Under the pieces are notes generated by a model that ran no database searches, was not told the origin of the DNA, and worked only from the letters and a program-made list of their open reading frames with translations. Positions 1-5,751 of a DNA stretch of 64,000 bases are shown here, piece after piece; within the stretch, counting starts at the first letter, position 1, and every line of letters begins with the position of its first letter. The DNA lies in assembly GCA_965222655.1 (NCBI GenBank), contig CBDCUP010000019.1, forward strand, positions 310,001-374,000. Reading direction: 5' to 3'. Made by a program: the position numbers and the translations under genes. This DNA comes from CAUZIZ01 sp965222655 (lineage in GTDB: Bacteria > Acidobacteriota > UBA6911 > RPQK01 > JAJDTT01).

Positions 1-2
1 AG

Positions 3-572
3 GGGGTGTACTTCGTGACCCGGCAGAAGCGCAACGCGCGTTACCGGGTGCTGGAGCGGCGGCCGGTGGGCTCCCCGCCGGGGATCACCTCGGATCAAGT
101 CATTCGTCTGACCGGGAAGGCGGCCGGATGCCTGTCGACTCCCCTGCGCCGCATCGGCTACCGGGACCCGGAGACGAGGCAGTTCTATGTCTTCTTGACC
201 AATCTGTTTCATCTCAGGGCGGCTGAGGTGGCCGCCATCTATAAGGCTCGCTGGCAAATCGAGCTGTTCTTCAAATGGGTCAAGCAGCACCTGAAGATCA
301 AGAGCTTTCTGGGGACCACGGCCAATGCGGTGATGACGCAGGTCTGGGTGGCGCTGTGTGTCTACCTGCTGGTGGCCTACGTGAAGTTTCTGCTGCGGCC
401 CCCCGGGCGCCTGTACGAGATTTTCAAGCGGCTGCAGGTCACGGCCCTAGAGTACCTGGCTCTGGGGCAGGTCTTGACCTGGGAGACGAAAAACGGGCCC
501 AAACGGGCACCAAAGTGGAGACAGCGCAACTTGTTCGGAAGACGGCTAAGGCCTTTGTTTGTAGGAGGATAG
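3..572 (+). CDS. IS4-family transposase, 5' end outside window
   Basis: This is the C-terminal part of a DDE transposase that cuts and rejoins the ends of an insertion sequence. The reading frame is open to the window edge, so the N-terminus and first acidic residues are missing. The IS4 signature Y-(2)-R-(3)-E-(6)-K is visible in YKARWQIELFFKWVK around residues 80-94 and contains the last catalytic Glu. The protein ends shortly after a basic stretch with RQRNLFG, a tail common in this family. The gene stops about 140 bp from the tRNA array. No IS end or target duplication could be recognised to its right. Family assignment is firm; whether the element is intact cannot be judged. Confidence 0.85.
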   Translation, partial: GVYFVTRQKRNARYRVLERRPVGSPPGITSDQVIRLTGKAAGCLSTPLRRIGYRDPETRQFYVFLTNLFHLRAAEVAAIYKARWQIELFFKWVKQHLKIKSFLGTTANAVMTQVWVALCVYLLVAYVKFLLRPPGRLYEIFKRLQVTALEYLALGQVLTWETKNGPKRAPKWRQRNLFGRRLRPLFVGG

Positions 573-674
573 GAGTCGAGTGACTATAACCTTACAGTTA
601 AGAGAGCTTTAAGTCTTTTAGAATCAACGACATCAAACCGGACACTAGTGGGCCACGACCCAAACAATGGAGTG

Positions 675-709
675 CCTTTCCCTCGATTTGATCGAGCATT
701 CAAGAAAGG
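675..709 (-). terminator. Hairpin at the 3' end of the tRNA array
   Basis: A two-part stem (CCTTTC/GAAAGG outside, CTCGAT-TTG-ATCGAG inside) sits directly after the last tRNA-like gene on the minus strand. There is no U-tract, so it could be a processing or 3'-protecting hairpin rather than a classical terminator. Confidence 0.4.
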
Positions 710-710
710 G

Positions 711-784
711 TGGTCCCGGTGGGGTTCGAACCCACAGACTCCCGATTTTGAGACGGGCGCATGTGCCAATTCTGCTACGGGGCT
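711..784 (-). tRNA. tRNA-like gene, anticodon CAA (Leu), class I shape, aberrant
   Basis: Read on the minus strand, the T-arm (GTGGG, TTCGAAC, CCCAC) is perfect, the D-arm is Leu-like (GCAGAATTGGC) and the anticodon loop is CTCAAAA, giving CAA. The variable loop is only 5 nt (AGTCT), whereas bacterial tRNA-Leu has a long variable arm. The anticodon stem has a T-T mismatch at 31-39. A seven-pair acceptor has mismatches at 1-72 and 3-70; alternatively four pairs are followed directly by ACCA. It starts 2 nt after the CCA of the Phe gene. It may be a pseudo-tRNA or a noncanonical tRNA. Confidence 0.55.
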
Positions 785-786
785 TC

Positions 787-862
787 TGGCCGGCTCGGGA
801 GGAATTGAACCTCCAACGCGCAGGGCTTCAACCTGCCGCTCTACCCTTGGGGCTACGAGCCG
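787..862 (-). tRNA. tRNA-Phe (GAA)
   Basis: The seven-bp acceptor CGGCTCG/CGAGCCG is perfect but starts with C1-G72, unusual for an elongator tRNA. Discriminator G and CCA are encoded. Anticodon arm GCAGG-TTGAAGC-CCTGC gives GAA; T-arm GGAGG-TTCAATT-CCTCC. The D-stem has one C-A mismatch, and base 37 is G instead of the usual A. Confidence 0.8.
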
Positions 863-879
863 GAAAAATCTACGACAAT

Positions 880-956
880 TGGTCTGGGCGGGAGGATTCG
901 AACCTCCGAACACCCGGCTCCAAACCGGGGAGTGAACCAGACCCACCTCCGCCCAG
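880..956 (-). tRNA. tRNA-Pro (TGG)
   Basis: Acceptor CTGGGCG/CGCCCAG is fully paired, followed by A73 and an encoded CCA. Anticodon arm CCCGG-TTTGGAG-CCGGG reads TGG. Variable loop is 5 nt and the T-arm is GGAGG-TTCGAAT-CCTCC. This is one of the best-formed members of the array. Confidence 0.85.
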
Positions 957-1036
957 ACAAATCCAAGAGCCTCTGCCTGGACCCGGTTGGGAGCGGCAGA
1001 CTCCCTCCTTGGAGAGGCGGAGACTCAATCGTCCTC

Positions 1037-1115
1037 TGGTACCCCGGACGGGAATTGAACCCGTAGTTCACCAGGGTGAAAACCTGGCGACCATCCCAAT
1101 GAAGTCGACCGGGGC
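1037..1115 (-). tRNA. tRNA-Glu (TTC)
   Basis: Acceptor GCCCCGG/CCGGGGT (G1-U72 wobble), then A73 and an encoded CCA. Anticodon arm CCAGG-TTTTCAC-CCTGG reads TTC. T-arm ACGGG-TTCAATT-CCCGT. The variable loop is 6 nt, slightly longer than usual. Confidence 0.82.
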
Positions 1116-1118
1116 TCT

Positions 1119-1195
1119 TGGCGGTACCGGCGGGGATCGAACCCGCATTCTCTACCTCGACAGGGTAGCTGCCTTCCCACTTCGCACACGATACC
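1119..1195 (-). tRNA. tRNA-Asp (GTC)
   Basis: Acceptor GGTATCG/CGGTACC (one G-U pair), G73 as usual for Asp, and an encoded CCA. Anticodon arm CTACC-CTGTCGA-GGTAG reads GTC. T-arm GCGGG-TTCGATC-CCCGC. The preceding tRNA-Glu gene is 3 nt away, so the two are probably cut from one transcript. Confidence 0.85.
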
Positions 1196-1228
1196 GAATC
1201 CGCACTGCTGCAATCTCATGTTTGACAG

Positions 1229-1396
1229 CTAGTGGACCGTAACACCTGAATTGCTAGCGCCTGAGCGTCCCTCGAGCCCGATCTCTGCGTTGCGCTTCCT
1301 CGCTATAGTCACGGCTATGCCTGCGTCAGCACGCCTTGACCTCGGGCCCGAATGGCTCACTCATCCACTACCGATTCAAGTGTTACAGTCCACTAG
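1229..1396. mobile_element. 168-bp palindromic MITE-like repeat inside the tRNA array
   Basis: The ends are 22-bp inverted repeats with two mismatches (left begins CTAGTGGACCGTAACAC; right, read on the minus strand, begins CTAGTGGACTGTAACAC). No coding capacity is seen. The centre has the same style (GCGTTGCGCT...CGCCTTG) as the 180-bp repeat family at 8.0 and 30.0 kb, so it may be a distant relative. It separates tRNA-Asp from tRNA-Ile and has presumably inserted into the array. Confidence 0.65.
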
Positions 1397-1401
1397 ATAA
1401 C

Positions 1402-1474
1402 TGGTCCTGGACCGGGAATCGAACCCGGGTCACTCGCTGATCAGGCGAGGGTCTTGCCACTAGACGACTCCAGG
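1402..1474 (-). tRNA. tRNA-like gene, anticodon GAT (Ile), shortened acceptor
   Basis: D-arm GTCT-AGTGGCA-AGAC, anticodon arm CTCGC-CTGATCA-GCGAG (GAT) and T-arm CCGGG-TTCGATT-CCCGG are all well paired. The acceptor is not: seven 5' bases CCTGGAG face only six 3' bases TCCAGG before ACCA, so one pair is missing. The body with TCGTCTAGTGG resembles Glu/Gln tRNAs rather than Ile, and base 37 is C. Decoding identity is uncertain. Confidence 0.6.
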
Positions 1475-1514
1475 TTTCTTCTCGTCCTCATCCTCATCCT
1501 CATCCCTCAGAATC

Positions 1515-1589
1515 TGGCGCGCCCCCAAGGATTCGAACCCTGATCCACGGGGTTGGAACCCGTGATGTTTGCCATTACACCAGGGACGC
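1515..1589 (-). tRNA. tRNA-Trp (CCA)
   Basis: Acceptor GCGTCCC/GGGGCGC pairs with one T-G wobble, followed by G73 (usual for Trp) and an encoded CCA. Anticodon arm ACGGG-TTCCAAC-CCCGT reads CCA. The T-stem CAGGG/CCTTG has one wobble. D-arm GTGT/ACAT is short but paired. Confidence 0.75.
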
Positions 1590-1599
1590 GCACTTTCTC

Positions 1600-1674
1600 T
1601 GGTTGGGTCGGAGGGACTCGAACCCCCATCGACCTGGTTCGAAGCCAGGAGCCTTTCCGTTGAGCCACGGGCGC
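1600..1674 (-). tRNA. tRNA-like gene, anticodon TCG (Arg), mismatched acceptor
   Basis: Anticodon arm CCTGG-CTTCGAA-CCAGG (TCG) and T-arm GGGGG-TTCGAGT-CCCTC fold, and ACCA is encoded. The 5' strand GCGCCCG is Arg-like but cannot pair with the 3' strand CGACCCA (only three of seven pairs). It looks like a chimera of two tRNAs or a decaying gene. Confidence 0.5.
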
Positions 1675-1676
1675 TC

Positions 1677-1751
1677 TGGAAGCGGCCCAGGGAGTCGAAC
1701 CCTGATCTCCTGATTCAAAATCAGGCGTCATAGCCGTTTAACCAGGCCGCT
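1677..1751 (-). tRNA. tRNA-Gln (TTG)
   Basis: Acceptor AGCGGCC/GGCCGCT is perfectly paired with an encoded CCA, but the discriminator is T rather than the usual G for Gln. Anticodon arm CCTGA-TTTTGAA-TCAGG reads TTG. D-arm GTTA/TGAC and T-arm CAGGG-TTCGACT-CCCTG are good. The gap to the Arg-like gene is 2 nt. Confidence 0.78.
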
Positions 1752-1763
1752 TCAAAGAAAAAC

Positions 1764-1841
1764 TGGTACCCCTGGTAGGACTCGAACCTACACTGGATAG
1801 GGTCTGAACCTATCGCCTCTGCCAGATTGGGCTACAGGGGC
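1764..1841 (-). tRNA. tRNA with Leu anticodon CAG but class I shape
   Basis: This gene is well formed: acceptor GCCCCTG/CAGGGGT (G1-U72), A73, encoded CCA, anticodon arm ATAGG-TTCAGAC-CCTAT (CAG) and T-arm GTAGG-TTCGAGT-CCTAC. The variable loop is only 5 nt (CCAGT), while bacterial tRNA-Leu is class II with a long variable arm. All helices except the top of the D-stem are intact, so decay is a less likely explanation. It would read CUG codons, but the amino acid it carries cannot be told from sequence. Confidence 0.7.
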
Positions 1842-1877
1842 ACAAAAATCGTTGGCTGGGGCTCAGGGACTCAGCAA

Positions 1878-1951
1878 TGGAGTCCCAGGCCGGATTCGAA
1901 CCGGCGTTCGACGGGTTGCAGCCGCCTGCCTGGCCACTCAGTCACCGGGAC
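1878..1951 (-). tRNA. tRNA-Cys (GCA)
   Basis: Acceptor GTCCCGG/CTGGGAC (one wobble), U73 as expected for Cys, and an encoded CCA. Anticodon arm GGCGG-CTGCAAC-CCGTC reads GCA. T-arm GCCGG-TTCGAAT-CCGGC. It agrees with Cys identity elements. Confidence 0.85.
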
Positions 1952-1954
1952 TCT

Positions 1955-2026
1955 TGGGGGGTCCGCGGGGAATCGAACCCCGCCGGTGCGGGCCACAACC
2001 GCACCCTCGCCCTGCGAACGGACTCC
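1955..2026 (-). tRNA. tRNA-His (GTG), short D-arm
   Basis: The extra G at -1 opposite C73 is the His hallmark. Acceptor GAGTCCG/CGGACCC has one A-C mismatch and CCA is encoded. Anticodon arm TGCGG-TTGTGGC-CCGCA reads GTG; T-arm CGGGG-TTCGATT-CCCCG. Only 15 nt lie between the acceptor and anticodon stems, so the D-arm is unusually short. Confidence 0.7.
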
Positions 2027-2030
2027 ATAG

Positions 2031-2120
2031 TGGAGGAGGGAGAGGGACTCGAACCCTCATGCGCTGTTAACGCTGCCGGTTTTCGAAACCGGGCCCCGCC
2101 CCACTGGGGTCAACCCCTCC
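2031..2120 (-). tRNA. tRNA-Ser (CGA)
   Basis: Class II tRNA with a long variable region of about 17 nt. Acceptor GGAGGGG/TCCCTCC, T73 (G is usual for Ser) and an encoded CCA. Anticodon arm CCGGT-TTCGAAA-ACCGG reads CGA. It is the first gene of the array in the direction of transcription, so the array does contain one normal long-arm tRNA for comparison. Confidence 0.78.
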
Positions 2121-2259
2121 TCTGCTGAACCGATCCAGGACCTCACTGTTGGAGCCGGTGGCCCAACATCCCGGCCCTGGAGATTATTTATGTGGCCTTC
2201 CCTCCTTTCCGAGGAGCGCCGAAGATCAATCCGGCGCCCCTCTCGAGTCGCGGTTGCGG

Positions 2260-3390
2260 CTAGTCCTCGACCGTCTTGTTACCGACCAGCGACCGTACCT
2301 GTTCGGTCAGCTCGCCCGAGCCGAAGATGAAGGTGGTCTTGGCGCCCGACAGGATTTCCTGCAGGCCCTCCAGTTCCTTCATCCGCGCCAGCACCGGGTT
2401 GTCGGCCATCAGCCGGGCGGTGTTGACCTGCGAGCGGACCGCGGCGGTCTCTTCACGTCGCTGAATCAGGTTGGCCTCGGCCCGCTTCTCGGCCTCGATC
2501 ACCTGGTTCAGGATGGTCTTCATTTCACCCGGCAGGATGATGTCTCGCACACCCACCGAACGGACCGCGATACCAAAGTCCTCGGCTCGCGAGGCGAGCG
2601 CGTCCCGGACCTCGGTGCCGACCACCTGCTTTTCAGCCAGCAGTTCGTCGATCCGACGAGTTCCCACTGCCGCCCGAAGCGCCAGCTGGGCCTCTCGGTA
2701 GACGGCCTGCTCGTAGTTGGTGACCACGGTCAGGGCCAGCGTCGCGTCAGCTACCTGGTAGGTCACCAGCAGGTTGACCCGCAGAGTGACCTTGTCGGCG
2801 GTCATGATCTCCTGGCCGGCGACTTCTGCAACCTGCTCCCGCAGGTCGGCGGTCCAGAACTCGATCTTGCCGGCCTGCTTCCAGAAGGCGTGCAGACCCG
2901 GCTCCAGGACCTCGACCAGCCGCCCCTCCAGGAAGAGCAGGACCCGCTCATAGGTTCGAACCCGGACCGACTCCAGGCACTCGGCAGTTGCCGAGCGACC
3001 CAGGATGGACTCCAGTTTCGGGTGCTGGAAGCGGAAATCACGGACGTTGAACCGCTCCACTTCCAGCTCGTACGGCTTCCGCCAGAAGGCGTGACGGCCG
3101 CGTCCCAGGACCGAAGCCAGTCGCCCTTCCTTCCAGAGCAGGGCTCGTTCCTGCTCGGCCAGATCGACCAGGACCAGCTCGTCCCGCAACACCTCGTCCT
3201 CGACCAGGAGGTCGAGCAGCCGGTGCTCGAATCGAGTGGTGAGCCGGTTATAGACCTCGATCTTGACCCGGTCGGGATCCCACAGGCGTTCCACCGTTCG
3301 GTAGAAGCCTGGCTGCAGCACCCGCTCGAAATCTCCGAAGCGGAACCGCAGTCCGATCTGGTGCTTTTGAATTCGCGTCTTTAGAAACAT
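2260..3390 (-). CDS. Slipin / SPFH (band 7) family membrane-scaffold protein
   Basis: This 376-aa protein belongs to the stomatin/slipin group, which forms oligomeric scaffolds on the inner face of membranes. The C-terminal half is a typical band 7 domain (TADKVTLRVNLLVTYQV, then VGVRDIILPGEMK and a helix rich in E, K and R). Before it are repeated segments of the type G-x-L-x-x-V-L-x-x-G-x-H-A-F-W (around residues 85-100 and 155-170), as in slipins that lack an N-terminal membrane hairpin. The start was set at MFLKTRIQKHQ because AGGAG lies 7 nt upstream and the 73 residues before it match nothing. It lies between tRNA genes, all on the minus strand; a link with them is conjecture. Confidence 0.88.
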   Translation of the reverse strand: MFLKTRIQKHQIGLRFRFGDFERVLQPGFYRTVERLWDPDRVKIEVYNRLTTRFEHRLLDLLVEDEVLRDELVLVDLAEQERALLWKEGRLASVLGRGRHAFWRKPYELEVERFNVRDFRFQHPKLESILGRSATAECLESVRVRTYERVLLFLEGRLVEVLEPGLHAFWKQAGKIEFWTADLREQVAEVAGQEIMTADKVTLRVNLLVTYQVADATLALTVVTNYEQAVYREAQLALRAAVGTRRIDELLAEKQVVGTEVRDALASRAEDFGIAVRSVGVRDIILPGEMKTILNQVIEAEKRAEANLIQRREETAAVRSQVNTARLMADNPVLARMKELEGLQEILSGAKTTFIFGSGELTEQVRSLVGNKTVED

Positions 3391-3423
3391 GACTGCGCTC
3401 CTTTCTGTTGCCGGAGAGAGTCT

Positions 3424-3507
3424 TGGTGCCTGGGGGAGAACTTGAACTTCCGAGTCGCGGCGGATGAAGCTGCAACCCCCGTTCAAATCTTCCCATTTCG
3501 CCAAACT
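3424..3507 (-). pseudogene. tRNA-like remnant, possible CAT anticodon
   Basis: On the minus strand a 3' end with CCCAGGC, A and CCA is preceded by a T-arm-like GGAAG-TTCAAGT-TCTCC and an anticodon-like arm GCAGC-TTCATCC-GCCGC (one mismatch, CAT). No matching 5' acceptor strand or D-arm is visible. It was judged a decayed tRNA. The left limit is given by CCA and the right limit is approximate. Confidence 0.3.
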
Positions 3508-3531
3508 TCCAACTCTCCAGGAACATGGATT

Positions 3532-4017
3532 GTCAGGATCTGCGACACCGCATCGAAGGAACCGCTGATCCCGTGACCATTCGAGACCCCTTGCCCCGAA
3601 TGAACTCATTTCATTTTCTCCAATAGCTCAGTTTCTTCTCCTGTTTCGACGGGCCAGTGGCCCGGCATGGCCGTCCTGCCCCCTCTGGCCGGCGGAGGCT
3701 GGGTTGAGACGACCCACCCGTAGCGTTGGCAATCGTCTTTCTGAGGCGAGCCGGTCTCCGTCGAAGGCACGAGAGATCGGTTCGTCCCATCAGAACGCTG
3801 CTTCCACGACTTCGGAGCCGTCGGTATCCCCCCGCCTGCAAGGCCGCCTTCAGGGTGCTTTCCGAGGAGCGATTGATCACAACCGAAAAACGGTCGCGAA
3901 TCCTCTCACCATCGGAGAGCGTGCAAGTCGTGCCGCGCCGGATGCCACTGGGTCCGTCCATTGTCAGTAACTTCCGTCAAAGGGAAGTGTTAGGACCCTA
4001 AAACGAGGCCTAACCGT
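3532..4017. other. Intergenic region without a confident gene
   Basis: Open frames exist on both strands (for example 3611-3961 minus, 116 codons), but none has a recognisable motif, plausible ribosome binding site or a composition that separates it from chance in GC-rich DNA. No repeat or RNA structure was recognised. Confidence 0.5.
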
Positions 4018-4092
4018 TGGACATCAGGCAGGAATCGAACCTGCGACCGACGGGTTATGAGCCCGTTGCTCTGCCATCTGAGCTACTGATCC
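4018..4092 (-). tRNA. tRNA-Met (CAT), imperfect acceptor
   Basis: D-arm GCTCAGATGGCAGAGC, anticodon arm ACGGG-CTCATAA-CCCGT (CAT) and T-arm GCAGG-TTCGATT-CCTGC are typical of Met. The acceptor GGATCAG faces CTGATG followed by T and CCA, so one pair mismatches and one is missing. A CAT anticodon could also be a tRNA-Ile2 after lysidine modification. Confidence 0.7.
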
Positions 4093-4278
4093 TCAGCCGA
4101 CGCGGGGACTTGAAACCGTCACGGAACACACCGCTTCAACTAGCTGAAAAGCGGGGAAGCGGGGCGCCGCCGGAACCGACCGCGTCAACTGCCACGACCT
4201 GTGTAAATGCCTAACTGTTGCCGGGACACTACCAGTCGCGTGTACTGGGAGCGTGCTACTGGGTATTCGGGTGGGAAT

Positions 4279-4310
4279 AAAAAAAGCCCCGAAGACTCAG
4301 TCTCCGGGGC
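4279..4310 (-). terminator. Rho-independent terminator
   Basis: Minus-strand stem GCCCCG-GAGACT...AGTCT-TCGGGGC (11 pairs around one mismatch) followed by seven U. It ends a minus-strand transcript from the region 4.3-4.6 kb or from the dehydrogenase operon further upstream. Confidence 0.85.
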
Positions 4311-4593
4311 ATGAGAAGCCTAAATGGGTGGCTTTTCTATCCCGGAGGACGGCACACTGCGCGCATATCCCATTGGCATTCGGCCAATGACTCAGCGAAC
4401 CGTAGACTGGTCCCTATAGGTCCAGTTGGGCATTCATGTGTGTTGCTGAGTTGTTTCCGCATTTGTTGCCTTGCCACCTTTCTCCAGATTGAGATCCAAG
4501 AAGTCCGGGCTGCGCCCATCTATGAGGATGGACTCTCGCGGCTTGGATCGCCTGCCAACCGAAGCCTTAACCGAGCTCGGGTCTCAGCAGGGA
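4279..4593 (-). ncRNA. Candidate non-coding RNA of about 315 nt
   Basis: No credible ORF is present between the end of the dehydrogenase gene and the terminator, yet the stretch has its own promoter-like elements upstream and a strong terminator downstream on the minus strand. The length is in the range of housekeeping RNAs, but the conserved cores of RNase P RNA, tmRNA and SRP RNA were looked for and not found. It may instead be a long 3' UTR of the zinc-ribbon/etf operon. Identity unknown. Confidence 0.4.
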
Positions 4594-4599
4594 AGAGAC

Positions 4600-4627
4600 A
4601 TTCTACAGAGAAAAGTCTCAGTGTCGA
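4600..4627 (-). promoter_or_regulatory. Sigma-70-like promoter
   Basis: Minus-strand TCGACA (-35-like), a 16-nt spacer and TAGAAT (-10-like), about 7 nt before the proposed start of the candidate ncRNA. Confidence 0.4.
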
Positions 4628-4700
4628 GCTTTTTTTTCGAATTTTCTCCGAGTGGAGTCATTTCGTAGGGGGAGAATTGTGACGCCATGAGGACTTCGGG

Positions 4701-5744
4701 TCACGACTCGACCCGCAGAACAATCTTTCCGAACTGGCTCTGGTTCTCGAGATGTTTCATTGCATCCCTGGCTTGACTCAAAGGAAAGACTCTATCGATC
4801 ACCGGTCTGAGCTTCCCCCTTGAGAGCAGTTCAACGATCTCTCGGTATTCCTGGCGGCTACTCATGCTGGAGCCCAGAATCTCGATCTGCTTCCAGAAGA
4901 TGAGTCTCAGTTCGGTCTGGGGGTTGGGACCTGTGGTAGCGCCGCAGGTCACGATCCTGCCTCCCTTACGAACCATCTTGAGACTCTGGAGCCAGGTGGT
5001 GGCACCAGGGCCTTCCACCACGATATCCACACCCCGTTTCCCAGTGAGCTTGTACACCTCCTTGGCCACGTCGGCGGTAGTGTAATTGAAGCAGTGATCG
5101 GCACCGAGTTTACTGGCTTGTTCAAGCTTGGTCTCACTGGAAGAGCTGACGAAGGTGCGAGCACCCGACAGGACTGCGATTTGTAGGGCTGCAGATGCTA
5201 CGCCGCCTCCGATCCCGTGAATGAAGACATCCTCGCCAGCCCGTAGCCGGGCACGGGTTTTCAACATTCTCCAGGCGGTTTGGGTCACCAGGGAAAAGGC
5301 GGCAGCCTCTTCGAAAGAGACGCCGCTGGGAATCTTCTCGAAGTTGGCCTCTGGAGCCTGGAAGTACTGTGCGAAGGTCCCTCCGGTATGCTCACCCATC
5401 AGGCCGAATCCTATGCAGAGGCTGTGCTCGCCCTGAACACAGAATTCGCACTGGCCACACGAGAGGCCCGGATTCAGCATCACCTGGTCTCCGGGCTCCA
5501 GACGGCTGACACCCTGACCCACTTCCTCGACGATTCCGGCCCCATCCGATCCCATCACGTGCGGCATCTCCAGATTCACTCCCGGAATGCCTTCCAGAAC
5601 AAAGAGGTCGAGGCGGTTGAGGGCCACGGCTCTGGCTCGAACCAGGACGTGGCCTGGGTCTACCTGAGGACGATCGATTTCCTGGAAGTGGAGCTCATCC
5701 AGGGTTCCATGCCGGTGGATGACGGCGGCGTGCATCTTTCCCAT
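4701..5744 (-). CDS. Zinc-binding medium-chain dehydrogenase/reductase
   Basis: This 347-aa protein belongs to the MDR alcohol dehydrogenase superfamily, which reduces or oxidises carbonyl/alcohol or enoyl groups with NAD(P)H. The N-terminal GroES-like part carries the structural zinc cysteines in CGQCEFCVQGEHSLC (about residues 96-110). The Rossmann half has the nucleotide loop GIGGGVASAALQ near 175 and ends in FGKIVLRV. It starts 7 nt after etfA, so the ETF subunits and this enzyme are probably made together. The enzyme may therefore act in acyl-CoA or alcohol metabolism beside ETF-linked dehydrogenation. The substrate cannot be predicted. An alternative start is the Met three codons downstream. 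Confidence 0.88.
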   Translation of the reverse strand: MGKMHAAVIHRHGTLDELHFQEIDRPQVDPGHVLVRARAVALNRLDLFVLEGIPGVNLEMPHVMGSDGAGIVEEVGQGVSRLEPGDQVMLNPGLSCGQCEFCVQGEHSLCIGFGLMGEHTGGTFAQYFQAPEANFEKIPSGVSFEEAAAFSLVTQTAWRMLKTRARLRAGEDVFIHGIGGGVASAALQIAVLSGARTFVSSSSETKLEQASKLGADHCFNYTTADVAKEVYKLTGKRGVDIVVEGPGATTWLQSLKMVRKGGRIVTCGATTGPNPQTELRLIFWKQIEILGSSMSSRQEYREIVELLSRGKLRPVIDRVFPLSQARDAMKHLENQSQFGKIVLRVES

Positions 5745-5751
5745 TTTCGAC

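Noticed and set aside
2149..3384. 411-codon open frame on the plus strand
   Set aside because: It is antisense to the slipin gene, has no family motif and arises from GC-rich codon use of the real gene.
3424..3531. Possible tRNA-Sec with TCA anticodon
   Set aside because: A TCA can be read in the loop, but the stem then fails, the variable arm is short and no 8-bp acceptor exists. CAT in a one-mismatch stem fits better, and the whole is decayed.
3611..3961. 116-codon minus-strand ORF
   Set aside because: No motif, no convincing ribosome binding site, and similar-length frames exist on the other strand.
4279..4593. RNase P RNA, tmRNA or SRP RNA
   Set aside because: A stretch AAGTCCGGGCTGCGCC on the plus strand recalls the RNase P 5' core, but the other conserved core elements and the CCA-ended tRNA-like domain of tmRNA are missing.
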